This document shows positions 45,044 through 52,885 of a stretch of DNA of 64,000 nt, piece by piece. The translations under genes and the position numbers were made by a program. The notes under the pieces are model-generated. The model did no database searches and was not told the origin of the DNA. It saw only the letters and a program-made list of their open reading frames with translations. Origin of the DNA: G963674505 sp964575975 (lineage in GTDB: Bacteria > Desulfobacterota > Desulfobacteria > Desulfobacterales > SKZT01); the NCBI GenBank assembly GCA_964575975.1, contig CAZNTU010000001.1, forward strand, positions 1-64,000, read 5' to 3'. How positions within the stretch are numbered: position 1 is the stretch's first letter; the number at the start of each line of letters is the position of its first letter.

Positions 45044-46144
45044 TCATCGGATTTTGTCCGTTTTTTCAAAAGCGGTCCCCTTCAAACGCGATATAAGCAT
45101 CTCCATGGCGGAAATTTCGTCCAGCGAAGCCAGTTCCCTTCTTATAAGGCCCGCTTCTTTCAATTGTTCCGCGTTCAACAACAACTCCTCCTTGCGGGTG
45201 CCGGATTCGTTGATGTTAATGGCGGGCCAAATTCTTTGCTCGGCGCACTTGGGACTCAGCACCAAGTCCATGTTTCCCGATCCTTTGAATTCCTGGAAAA
45301 TGACGTCGTCCATCCTGCTGCCCGTGTCGATCAGAATCGTGGCGACAATGGTCAAGGAGCCTCCTTCCTCCAAATTCCGCGCTGCGCCGAAGATCTGCCG
45401 CGGAATCTCCAGCGCGTTGGCCCCCAATCCTCCGCTCAGCGTTCTCCCGTGGCTTTGCGTTTCCACGTTGAACGTCCGGGATAACCGTGTGAGCGAATCC
45501 AGGAACACCACGACGTCCTTGCCCGTTTCGACCTCGCGCAGCGCAGTGTTCATCGCCATTCGCGCAATTCGCATATGCTGGGCGACGCCCTGGTCGGCCG
45601 ATGAAAAAAGCACGCAGGCGTCCGCGAGTTCTCTTCGGAAATCGGTAACCTCCTCCGGTCGTTCGTCGATCAGAAGGACGAAAACCTTCACTTCCGGATG
45701 ATTCGTCAGGATAGCGGAAGCCATGTGCTTCAGCAGCGTCGTTTTGCCGGATTTTGGAGGAGATATGATCAGACCACGCTGGCCCATGCCGATGGGCGTT
45801 ATCGTATCCAAGGCCCTTCCGACGATATCTCTCTCGTTTTTGGCAAGTACGAATTTCTTCGTGGGATTGATGCTGGTTTTCTCGTGGATTCCCTTGATCC
45901 GACCGTAGTTTTGAAAAGGAACCCCGTTTATTCTCTCGATAGAGTCTAGCTTCAATCCTTTGTTTCCACCTTTGCCCTTGGCTCCGTATCCCTCGATGAA
46001 AGCCCCTTCGGGAAGGCCGTGCTTTTTTATAAAGAAGGCCGGCACAAAGACGTCTTCGGCGCCTTGCGAAAAGTTGTTTTCGATATCTCTTAAAAAACCG
46101 AACCCTTTATCCAATATTTCCAAGTGTCCTTTTACAGGTTCCAC
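45044..46144 (-). CDS. rho: Transcription termination factor Rho, N-terminally short
   Basis: A hexameric RNA helicase that terminates untranslated transcripts. Present are the cold-shock RNA-binding domain (LEILDKGFGFLRD), RGLIISPPKSGKTTLLKHMA (Walker A), VLLIDERPEEVTDFRREL, FLDSLTRLSRTFN and SGTRKEELLL. The usual N-terminal helical Rho_N domain of about 45 residues is missing. The best start is a GTG at 46144 with GGAGG eight bases upstream, giving 366 residues; the frame stays open to 46291, but that stretch is not Rho-like and lacks a ribosome site. E. coli Rho has 419 residues. Confidence 0.88.
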   Translation of the reverse strand: MEPVKGHLEILDKGFGFLRDIENNFSQGAEDVFVPAFFIKKHGLPEGAFIEGYGAKGKGGNKGLKLDSIERINGVPFQNYGRIKGIHEKTSINPTKKFVLAKNERDIVGRALDTITPIGMGQRGLIISPPKSGKTTLLKHMASAILTNHPEVKVFVLLIDERPEEVTDFRRELADACVLFSSADQGVAQHMRIARMAMNTALREVETGKDVVVFLDSLTRLSRTFNVETQSHGRTLSGGLGANALEIPRQIFGAARNLEEGGSLTIVATILIDTGSRMDDVIFQEFKGSGNMDLVLSPKCAEQRIWPAININESGTRKEELLLNAEQLKEAGLIRRELASLDEISAMEMLISRLKGTAFEKTDKIR

Positions 46145-46351
46145 GTTTTTAACCTCCGTAGCTTCATGCTCTTTAGGGATGTTCGAATGTTGTTTGTCGC
46201 ATATGCGCACTTCTCCCCCTGCGGATTGTGGCAATCCTCCCCATCGGGAATCGGATTCGCAAGCCCCTGCGACTCGCGGAACGAACGCCATAAAAGCCTT
46301 ATAAACCTGTTTTTGCGAAATGCGGTTTCAATCCCGCCCGAAATTTCGAAC

Positions 46352-46380
46352 ATAGTATCCTAAAAGAACGAATTTGCCAA
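46352..46380 (-). promoter_or_regulatory. Putative rho promoter with long leader
   Basis: On the minus strand TTGGCA (46375-46380) lies 17 bases from TACTAT (46352-46357). It gives a leader of about 200 bases before the GTG, the kind of leader through which rho is autoregulated elsewhere. Confidence 0.5.
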
Positions 46381-46514
46381 CTGCTACTTGAAAAGTATTT
46401 GCATGGAACGAAGCAACACAAGAATAGCGCCCCCATCGATTTTTTTCAACCGGGGAAACCTCTCGCTATATAGTTTTTGGAGCTTGGTTAAAGACCGGCG
46501 GGCTTGCTTTTTTC

Positions 46515-46543
46515 TTGACAACCACCGTGTAATTCTTTTTAAT
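46515..46543 (+). promoter_or_regulatory. Sigma70 promoter upstream of the 27-residue ORF
   Basis: TTGACA (46515-46520) lies 17 bases from TTTAAT (46538-46543). It would transcribe about 220 bases of leader before the small ORF at 46770. Between 46381 and 46769 I see no gene. Confidence 0.55.
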
Positions 46544-46769
46544 GAAATACTAATCTTATCTCAATTGCTAAACACGGAACTTGAACTCGGCATAAAAAGC
46601 TCCGGATTTCATCCGCCCCTTCCGCATCGCTTTCCTCATATAAATCTTTTTCAATAATCCTGCTGCTTGATTTTCCTCTTATTGGCATTCGCCGTCGGAA
46701 ATCCGATCCCATTCGAGCCCAAGTTCAATTCCGAACACAACAAATCAAAAAAGGTTGAAGGAGGCTTGA

Positions 46770-46853
46770 ATGTTCGCGAGAAATCTGTTGATTTGGTCAG
46801 TTCTGTTGCTGACTCTTTTCACCGCTCTCGTATGTCGGGCGTCAACGTTGTAG
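46770..46853 (+). CDS. Short hydrophobic 27-residue ORF
   Basis: ATG at 46770 follows a strong AAGGAGG box with suitable spacing. The 27-residue product begins MFARNLLIWSVLLLTL and is a single hydrophobic helix with a C-terminal Cys (LVCRASTL), like a small membrane peptide or a signal peptide stranded from its gene. It lies 225 bases before livK and downstream of its own promoter. The ribosome site is better than at most genes here, which is the main argument that it is translated. Alternative: a remnant of a deleted exported protein. Confidence 0.45.
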   Translation: MFARNLLIWSVLLLTLFTALVCRASTL

Positions 46854-46876
46854 GCCGAACGAAACGGTTATTTCTC

Positions 46877-46905
46877 TTGACTTTACGAGAACGTAAAACT
46901 ATAAA
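46877..46905 (+). promoter_or_regulatory. livK promoter with operator-like palindrome
   Basis: TTGACT (46877-46882) lies 17 bases from TATAAA (46900-46905). The spacer holds a perfect palindrome, TTTACGAGAACGTAAA (46882-46897), placed where a repressor would block polymerase. The 5' leader to the ATG at 46995 is about 83 bases. Confidence 0.7.
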
Positions 46906-46994
46906 AATCGGTGATTGAACTGAGCAGACGTTTATAGCCATTCGCAAAAGAAATGGTATTTTTCCAAATCTGGCATCCAGCAGGAGGGTGAATT

Positions 46995-48167
46995 ATGAGT
47001 TTGAAAAGCATGACCAAAACGGGCGTATTGTTTCGGATGATTATGGTGATGGCGGTCTCGGCGCCAATGTTTTTCGGGACCGCTTTCGGACAGACGGCCG
47101 AACCGGCAAAAGAGGAATTGCCTCCGGTTAAAATCGCGGTTGTCGGGGCACACAGCGGGGATCTTGCATCCTACGGCATACCTACTGTAAGAGCAACCGA
47201 GCTTCTGGTCGAAAAGAAAAACACAACGCACGGAATCGACGGGCGTCGGATTCAGCTTTTCGTGGAAGACGACGTTTGCAAGCCCGAAGTCGCTGCGAAT
47301 TCCGCCACGAAAGTGACGGGCGAAGGCGTCGATGTCGTTCTGGGGCATATATGCAGCGGCGCTACAAAGGCCGCGCTTGGCATCTACAAGGACTCCAAGA
47401 TTCCGGTCATGTCCCCGTCGGCAACCAATCCCGATCTGACACAAAGCGGCGATTATCCCAATTTTTTCCGCACCATCGCGTCGGATGACGCCCAGGCTCG
47501 CCTGGAAGTCGATTTCGCATTGAACAAGCTGGGACTTTCCCAGATCGCAGTGCTCCACGACAAAGGAGATTACGGAAAAGGTTTGGCCGAATTCGCGAAG
47601 AAATTTATCGAAGAAGCCGCTCCCAAGGCTCAAGTCGTCTTGTACGAAGGCATAACTCCTGGCGCGGTGGATTATTCCGCAGTAGTCAACAAGATCAAAC
47701 AATCCGGAGCCGAGGCGGTCATTTTCGGAGGCTATCATCCGGAAGCGTCCAAAATCGTTTCCCAAATGCGCAAAAAAGCGATGAATACAATTTTCATTTC
47801 GGACGACGGCGTGAAGGACGATACCTTTATCAAGGTCGCCGGCGAATACGCGGAAGGGGTATACGCCACCGGTCCGATGGATACTTCGCAAAACCCGCTC
47901 GCCATCGAGGCGATAGAGGCTCACAAGGCCAAATACAAGGAAGATCCCGGCGCTTTTTACCTGAACGCCTACGCGGCTGCCTTGGCCTTGACCAACGCGA
48001 TCGAAAAATCCAACTCCACCGAGTACGACGACATTGTCAATGCTCTCCGCAACGAATGGGTAGCTACCCCGCTCGGCATCATCAAATTCGACGAACGCGG
48101 CGACGCGATCGGAGTCGGGTTCGCCATGTACCAAGTACAAAACGGGAAATACGTGGAAGTCAAATAA
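46995..48167 (+). CDS. Branched-chain amino-acid type ABC substrate-binding protein
   Basis: A 390-residue periplasmic binding protein of the LivK/LivJ family. A signal peptide (1-33) ends near FFGTAFGQTA. Features: VKIAVVGAHSGDLASYG, GRRIQLFVEDDVCKPEVAAN, VDVVLGHICSGATKAA, the ligand-contact run VMSPSATNPDLTQSG, and AVLHDKGDYGKGLAEFA with YSAVVNKIKQSGAEAVIFGG. Ligand is uncertain: the family binds amino acids, amides and aromatic acids. No permease or ATPase gene is adjacent. GGAGGG is six bases before the ATG, and a strong terminator follows. Confidence 0.93.
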   Translation: MSLKSMTKTGVLFRMIMVMAVSAPMFFGTAFGQTAEPAKEELPPVKIAVVGAHSGDLASYGIPTVRATELLVEKKNTTHGIDGRRIQLFVEDDVCKPEVAANSATKVTGEGVDVVLGHICSGATKAALGIYKDSKIPVMSPSATNPDLTQSGDYPNFFRTIASDDAQARLEVDFALNKLGLSQIAVLHDKGDYGKGLAEFAKKFIEEAAPKAQVVLYEGITPGAVDYSAVVNKIKQSGAEAVIFGGYHPEASKIVSQMRKKAMNTIFISDDGVKDDTFIKVAGEYAEGVYATGPMDTSQNPLAIEAIEAHKAKYKEDPGAFYLNAYAAALALTNAIEKSNSTEYDDIVNALRNEWVATPLGIIKFDERGDAIGVGFAMYQVQNGKYVEVK

Positions 48168-48192
48168 TCCCGTATTTACATTTTCACACGAC

Positions 48193-48232
48193 AAAAGGGA
48201 GCAGGGCCTTTAGAGCGTTGCTCCTTTTTTTT
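48193..48232 (+). terminator. Rho-independent terminator after livK
   Basis: GGAGCA (48198-48203) pairs with TGCTCC (48219-48224), extended by an A-rich/T-rich base, followed by eight T (48225-48232). Confidence 0.88.
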
Positions 48233-48246
48233 CGGGAAAAGGGTTT

Positions 48247-49314
48247 TCAGATATTTTTTCCGAACGAACACGCGGGATAGCGGCAGGATGCGCAATTTCG
48301 GCACAACCCTCCGACGGCGAACCTTGCGAGATCGCGGTCGTTCAGTTTTTCTCCAGCCAAAAGCCTTGGCAGGACAAGGTCGAAAACGGTAATTTTGTAA
48401 TGAAGCGCGCACGCCGGAATTCCAACGATCGGGAGGTCGTTTTTATAGGCGAGCAAAAACATGGCGCCCGGCAATACAGCCGCGCCATAATATAAGGTAT
48501 CGACCCCCGCCGAACGAATCGCGCTTCTCGTAACATCGTCCGGGTCCACGGACATCCCTCCCGTAGTGACGATCATTCCCGTGTCTTTCTCCAAATATCG
48601 GCGAACCTTGGCTCCGATCATTTCCTTGTCGTCTGGCAGAATAGCGGTCTCCTCCAATTTCGCCCCCGAACTCTCCAGTTTGCCTCGCACGATCTCCTCG
48701 AACCGGTCCCGAATCAGGCCGTGGTACACCTCGTTTCCGGTCACGATCAACCGAACCTTCATTCGGTTGTATGCCTTTATCGAAAATACAGGATACGCGC
48801 TTTTCGCGAGACCGACCGCGCGGTCGAGGACCTCCCGCGAAACGACAAGGGGTATCGCGCGAGTACCCGCGACGATCTGTCCTTTCACGACAGGTTCGTT
48901 GTTGTGAAGCGACGCGCACATGACTTCGGGAATCAGGTTGAATTCCACAAGAGAGTCGGCGTCGATCTTCAGCACCCCGTCGTACGATGCCCGCAGTTGA
49001 AGCTTTCCCTCGCTCGGTCTCCCGCCGAAAGTCACCCCTGGTCCCGCCAGCGCCGTAGCCAACTCCACGACGGCGTCGTCCTCGTGAACCTGCCCCTCGT
49101 CCAAATCCAGGATGTAAAGATGGTTTTTTCCAAGACGCATCAAACGGCAGAGGTCTTGTTCTTTCACTTTGTGCCCTCTCCGAAATGACGGTCCCTTGAA
49201 CTCGCCCGGACGAATCTCCGTAATGTCATGGGCCAATCTCATACCTACGGCATCTTGGACCCTGATCTTTTCGAACTTGAATTTTTCTTCTTTGTTTTCT
49301 TTCGAATCGCACAT
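48247..49314 (-). CDS. Molybdopterin-binding (MoeA/MogA-fold) protein
   Basis: A 355-residue protein with the MPT-binding fold of MoeA/MogA. Evidence: VRLIVTGNEVYHGLIRDRF, a distinctive GMIVTTGGMSVDPDDVTRSAI (given here as TTGGMSVDPDDVT) and VGIPACALHYKI. The N-terminal half (AVGMRLAHDITEIRPGEFKGP) resembles the leading domain of such proteins. The C-terminus has CRNCASCRYPACSFG, five Cys in 15 residues, likely binding a metal or Fe-S cluster. ATG 49314 with a GGTGA box is preferred over a GTG three codons earlier. It follows fmdE by 15 bases. Confidence 0.85.
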   Translation of the reverse strand: MCDSKENKEEKFKFEKIRVQDAVGMRLAHDITEIRPGEFKGPSFRRGHKVKEQDLCRLMRLGKNHLYILDLDEGQVHEDDAVVELATALAGPGVTFGGRPSEGKLQLRASYDGVLKIDADSLVEFNLIPEVMCASLHNNEPVVKGQIVAGTRAIPLVVSREVLDRAVGLAKSAYPVFSIKAYNRMKVRLIVTGNEVYHGLIRDRFEEIVRGKLESSGAKLEETAILPDDKEMIGAKVRRYLEKDTGMIVTTGGMSVDPDDVTRSAIRSAGVDTLYYGAAVLPGAMFLLAYKNDLPIVGIPACALHYKITVFDLVLPRLLAGEKLNDRDLARFAVGGLCRNCASCRYPACSFGKNI

Positions 49315-49329
49315 TGAAATCACCGATAT

Positions 49330-49968
49330 TCATATGGCGGCATAACGGAGACGGCTTTCTCCGTCGTCCAAGTCCCGCTGCCTCTTCCAAGGTTGATAAT
49401 ATGTGCCGTAGGCACAGGGGCGGCACAAGACTTTTCCGTTCAAAAGAACCTCCTTTTTGTCCCGTACGACGATCCCGCACTTTTCGCACTTGGCCTTAAA
49501 ACGAGTCGGCCCCGGCAAGTCTTGTACAGGAACATCAACAATCACTTTCTCAATCTCAAAAAGCTCCTCGTCGGACATTGCCTTGTACGCCGTCAGTTGC
49601 CGGAGCCTTTTGTCCTCGATACCTGGAGCGATTTTTTCCGCCGTCTCCCTCGACGACTCGGTGGATCTGATTCGAAAAGCCTCGCCGGAATCCAAGTTGA
49701 CGAAAGTGGCCGCCATTATTCCGTTGTCGACGAACTTCAACGACCGCCGTCCGAGCTTCGCACCCGTCACATAGGAGATCGCGTCGGCGGCGCATCGATC
49801 TATTTCCACGTAAACAAGCAGGCGCTTGATCTGGGGAAGCCGGGCGGGTTCGTCAAGGCCGATAAGATCGCATCCCAGCATGGCCATCCTGACTCCGACA
49901 ACCTGCCCCGGGCACAAGTGGCCGTGGGCTTCGGCCGATCCTCTCAAAAGAGTTTCGAAATCCTTCAT
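49330..49968 (-). CDS. FmdE family protein
   Basis: A 212-residue protein related to subunit E of formylmethanofuran dehydrogenase. The N-terminal motif is AEAHGHLCPGQVVGVRMAML, with a His and a Cys as likely metal ligands, and the C-terminal zinc ribbon has CEKCG and CRPCA. In non-methanogens these proteins accompany molybdopterin enzymes and do not form an FMD complex; their function is not known. It is operonic with the molybdopterin-binding protein. Confidence 0.88.
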   Translation of the reverse strand: MKDFETLLRGSAEAHGHLCPGQVVGVRMAMLGCDLIGLDEPARLPQIKRLLVYVEIDRCAADAISYVTGAKLGRRSLKFVDNGIMAATFVNLDSGEAFRIRSTESSRETAEKIAPGIEDKRLRQLTAYKAMSDEELFEIEKVIVDVPVQDLPGPTRFKAKCEKCGIVVRDKKEVLLNGKVLCRPCAYGTYYQPWKRQRDLDDGESRLRYAAI

Positions 49969-50068
49969 CCTGCAACCTCTATGTTTGGTTTAACATAACC
50001 CGTCGCGAAAAAAATCGCGATTGTTTTTCGCGACGCTTTTCGAACAAGTAACACAAAACCGCTGAAAT

Positions 50069-50222
50069 TCAAAGCTCGATTTTAGAAAGCAGCTTGGATC
50101 CATCGTCCACATGGCCCGCCGCAATCGCAAAGGGCGAACTGATAACGGCGGCCATGCTTCCGAACCAAGCCAGAAAGACGAAAACGCCCCCGGCAAATGT
50201 CCATGCCTAAGAAATCGATCAA
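50069..50222 (-). pseudogene. Possible frameshifted small membrane protein
   Basis: On the minus strand a TTG at 50222, preceded by GAGAGGTG, opens a frame (IDFLGMDICRG). A single-base shift at a GGGG run (near 50198) would join it to VFVFLAWFGSMAAVISS and on to KLLSKIEL ending at 50069. The second part is strongly membrane-like. As read, neither frame makes the joined protein. It could be a pseudogene, an assembly error at a homopolymer, or chance. Confidence 0.3.
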
Positions 50223-50226
50223 TTCA

Positions 50227-50529
50227 CACCTCTCGACTGTGGTGATGAAAATCATCCTTTATCAAGCTTGAACAATCCTCCGGTTTTTGTTCCGGAGAAG
50301 CCGAGTGAAGACAGGCGAATAATCAATGGTGAATAATCAATGGTTAAGCGGAGGCGGGGAAGGTTCGGAAACCCCGCTTGATACAGCGAGGGCCAATTGA
50401 CCATTAAACATTGACAATTGAATATTGATTATTGGATTCGCCTGTTTCCACGAGGTCCAAGACGGAACAAAACCGATATGAATTTCCGAAGCCGAAAATT
50501 CGACATTTTCATCGCCCCACCTCTCGACT
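50227..50529. repeat. 12-base direct repeats flanking an intergenic segment
   Basis: CACCTCTCGACT occurs at 50227-50238 and again at 50518-50529 in the same orientation, bracketing the palindromic element. A match of this length over 300 bases is unlikely by chance. Confidence 0.6.
50311..50445. repeat. Palindromic intergenic element with AATCAATG units
   Basis: The ends ACAGGCGAAT (50311-50320) and ATTCGCCTGT (50436-50445) are perfect inverted copies. Inside, both arms carry degenerate AATCAATGGT-like units and the centre has a GCGGGG/CCCCGC stem (50354-50377 region). This looks like a small non-coding palindromic repeat or MITE. The surrounding 49969-50538 gap holds only the broken ORF and these repeats. 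Confidence 0.7.
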
Positions 50530-50538
50530 CTGCGCGAG

Positions 50539-51591
50539 CTATTGGGCGTTTTCGCCCTTTTTTCCTTCCATTGCGACGAACTTTTCGATTTTGGCTTCCT
50601 CTTTCAATTCGTCCAACTTTTCACCCACCTCTTCCTGAGTCTTCTGCTTCGACAAAAATTCCTTTATTTTCGGTTCGGCCTCTTCAAGGGGGTAGGTTCC
50701 CTCCGGCCGCTTTTCGATCACCTTGACAATATGGTAACCAAACGGGGTTTCGACGATGGAGCTGACTTCTCCTGGTTTCAATTTGAAAGCGGCGTCGTCG
50801 AAAGGCTTTACCATCTGCCCCCTCTGGAAAAATCCCAAGTCGCCGCCCCTGTCCTTGCTGGGGCAATCGGAATAGGTCCTGGCCAGTTCGGCGAAATCCT
50901 TGCCTTCTTTAACCTGCTTTTCCACTTCCTCGATCTTTTTTCGCGCTTCGGCTTTTTTAGCCTCGTCATCCTTTTCTTCGCTCTTAATTAAGATATGACT
51001 CGCCTTAACCATTTCCGGATGTTTGAAAAGCATGGGATTTTTTTCATAGTATTCTTTGATTTCCTCTTTTGGAATTTCGATTTTCGAAACGAATTGGTCC
51101 TCGATATACTCTTGAATTGCAAGGCCTCTTCGAATTTCCGATTTCAATTCGTCTTGTGTAAGATTCTCCCTTTTCATAACAGCTTCGAAAGCTTCCTTGT
51201 CGGGAAACCTGCTGACTGCGTTCTCCCACTTTTGCTCGACCTCGGCATCCTCGATCTTGACCCCCGCCTTCTGGCTTGCCTCGTAAAGAAGTTGGCGATT
51301 GATTAGGTTTTCAAGCGCTTTCTCCTTCAAATCCTCCGGGGGCGGCGCTCCTTGCATTATTTGGGCCATTCGGTGGCTGACATTTTGAATTTCGCGGTCC
51401 AGCTCCGATTGCGTAATCACCTCTCCATTCACCGTTGCCGCTGTTTGGTCCGCCGCGCCGGACGCCTTCTCCGGCACCGCCTTTCCGGCATCGGCCCCGG
51501 CCGTTTTTTCTTCGGCCATCGGCGGTTGAGATAAAAAACAAATCATTGTTACCGCTAACAGGCAAATCGTTCCCTTGAAAATTTTGGGCAT
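50539..51591 (-). CDS. Periplasmic peptidyl-prolyl isomerase (parvulin/SurA type)
   Basis: A 350-residue exported folding helper. The signal peptide spans residues 1-26. A SurA-like N-domain (VNGEVITQSELDREIQNVSH, ENLINRQLLYEASQKAG) precedes a parvulin domain (about 205-300) with VKASHILIKSEE, KDFAELARTYSDCPSKDRGG, LGFFQRGQMVKPFDDAAF and IVETPFGYHIVKVIE. The C-terminus is charged and helical. It probably assists outer-membrane or secreted proteins. AAGGAG precedes the ATG. A terminator-like hairpin lies upstream in its leader. Confidence 0.93.
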   Translation of the reverse strand: MPKIFKGTICLLAVTMICFLSQPPMAEEKTAGADAGKAVPEKASGAADQTAATVNGEVITQSELDREIQNVSHRMAQIMQGAPPPEDLKEKALENLINRQLLYEASQKAGVKIEDAEVEQKWENAVSRFPDKEAFEAVMKRENLTQDELKSEIRRGLAIQEYIEDQFVSKIEIPKEEIKEYYEKNPMLFKHPEMVKASHILIKSEEKDDEAKKAEARKKIEEVEKQVKEGKDFAELARTYSDCPSKDRGGDLGFFQRGQMVKPFDDAAFKLKPGEVSSIVETPFGYHIVKVIEKRPEGTYPLEEAEPKIKEFLSKQKTQEEVGEKLDELKEEAKIEKFVAMEGKKGENAQ

Positions 51592-51739
51592 TGAAAACTC
51601 CTTCTGTTATGGCCTTTTTACAGGCACGTTGTTTACCCGTCATAGCCTTCTTCGCCATTTCTCGGCACTTTTTTCCCTTCCGTTGTTCTGGAAGGCGACG
51701 ATTCAGCGAAAATGACGAGTTGCCGCGGGAATTTCCGTT

Positions 51740-51791
51740 AAAAAAACAAAGCCCCTGTTTTATCGTCATGGAAAAGAATAACAGAGGCTTT
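51740..51791 (-). terminator. Terminator-like hairpin in the isomerase leader
   Basis: On the minus strand AAAGCCTCTGTT pairs with AACAGGGGCTTT (one U-G pair) and is followed by GTTTTTTT. No minus-strand gene lies immediately upstream, because the CDF gene is on the plus strand. Confidence 0.7.
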
Positions 51792-51794
51792 ATA

Positions 51795-51823
51795 TTGACG
51801 CCACTAAGTTAGGTTTTTATGGT
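51795..51823 (+). promoter_or_regulatory. Sigma70 promoter of the CDF transporter gene
   Basis: TTGACG (51795-51800) lies 17 bases from TATGGT (51818-51823). Two tandem copies of ATGGACCGAAA (51841-51862) follow in the leader. Confidence 0.5.
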
Positions 51824-51874
51824 ACAATTGCAAGCGCCAAATGGACCGAAAATGGACCGAAACGGGTAAAAAAC

Positions 51875-52882
51875 ATGAAATATCAAAACGACTCGAAAAA
51901 GCGATCAAAAACGAACATAGCCGCCATTTCCATTTCGTTGCTCGTAGGATCGACTTTGATGGCTGTCAAATTTTACGCTTGGCATATTACCCGAAGCTCG
52001 GCCATATTGTCCGACGCGCTGGAGTCTATCATCAACGTGGCCGCGAGCGCATTCGCCCTTTTCAGTTTGGCGGTGGCTTCGAAGCCTCCGGATGAAAGCC
52101 ATCCATACGGCCACGGGAAAATCGAATATTTTTCGGCCGGATTCGAGGGGGCGCTCATTATCTTGGCCTCCATCGGAATATTCTCCGCCGGTATTCAACA
52201 TTTGGTGAATCCCCGTCAGTTGAACAGGCTGGAAGAAGGTTTTCTTCTCCTGGTAGGCGCATCCGTCGCGAACCTTCTACTGAGCGCGCTTTTGATCGGC
52301 GTCGGAAAAAGGAACCGTTCACTCGCTCTTGTCGCCGACGGACGCCATGTTCTCACGGACGTCTATACTTCCGGCGGCGTGCTTGCAGGATTGTTTCTCT
52401 TCGAATTCACCGGATGGCTTTGGCTCGACGGCGCTATCGCGTGCATAGTCGGCGCGAATATTCTCGTCACGGGAACCAAGCTAGTCGCCCAGTCCTGCGC
52501 CGGGCTCATGGACAAGGCAGAACCGGCTCTCCTGAAGGAAATATCGGATCTTCTCATCACCAACAGAAAAGACATCCATATCGATATCCACCAGTTAAGG
52601 GCATGGCGCTCGGGAAATCTCGTCCATATCGATTTTCATCTGATTCTGCCAAGGGATTTCGCTTTGGAATTCGCCCACAGGGAAAGCAAGGAACTTGAAA
52701 AGATCATACGGGATTATTTCGAAGGAATGGCCTCGGTCATGATACACTTGGATCCGTGCGTGGATCAGGAATGTCCGATTTGCTCTCAAAGCCCTTGTAT
52801 GATTCGCACGGCCAAAAGCCACGAACAGGTTCAGTGGAGCGTATCCTCCATGACTTCCGAGCCAGATTCGGCCGAATCTTAA
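51875..52882 (+). CDS. Cation diffusion facilitator (CDF) metal transporter
   Basis: A 335-residue inner-membrane metal/proton antiporter. Six transmembrane helices fit residues 15-205. The TM2/TM5 metal site reads SSAILSDALESIIN and ALVADGRHVLTDVYTSGG. HPYGHGKIEYFSAGFEG is a family hallmark. The C-terminal domain has HIDIHQLRAWRSG and VHIDFHLILPRDF. The HxxxD TM5 site suggests Zn, Fe or Co. A cysteine-rich tail (DPCVDQECPICSQSPC) is unusual for CDFs and may sense or bind metal. The ribosome site is weak. Confidence 0.9.
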   Translation: MKYQNDSKKRSKTNIAAISISLLVGSTLMAVKFYAWHITRSSAILSDALESIINVAASAFALFSLAVASKPPDESHPYGHGKIEYFSAGFEGALIILASIGIFSAGIQHLVNPRQLNRLEEGFLLLVGASVANLLLSALLIGVGKRNRSLALVADGRHVLTDVYTSGGVLAGLFLFEFTGWLWLDGAIACIVGANILVTGTKLVAQSCAGLMDKAEPALLKEISDLLITNRKDIHIDIHQLRAWRSGNLVHIDFHLILPRDFALEFAHRESKELEKIIRDYFEGMASVMIHLDPCVDQECPICSQSPCMIRTAKSHEQVQWSVSSMTSEPDSAES

Positions 52883-52885
52883 TCC

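Noticed and set aside
46145..46291. Longer Rho with a 49-residue extension
   Set aside because: The added residues do not resemble the Rho N-domain, and the GGAGG-GTG at 46144 gives a better start.
46388..46657. Plus-strand 89-codon ORF after rho
   Set aside because: It contains the TTGACA/TTTAAT promoter and has no ribosome site or domain.
49990..50196. Minus-strand ORF with PGAFSSFWLGSEAWPPL
   Set aside because: No ribosome site or motif; it is a third frame of the region where another frame carries the membrane-like segment.
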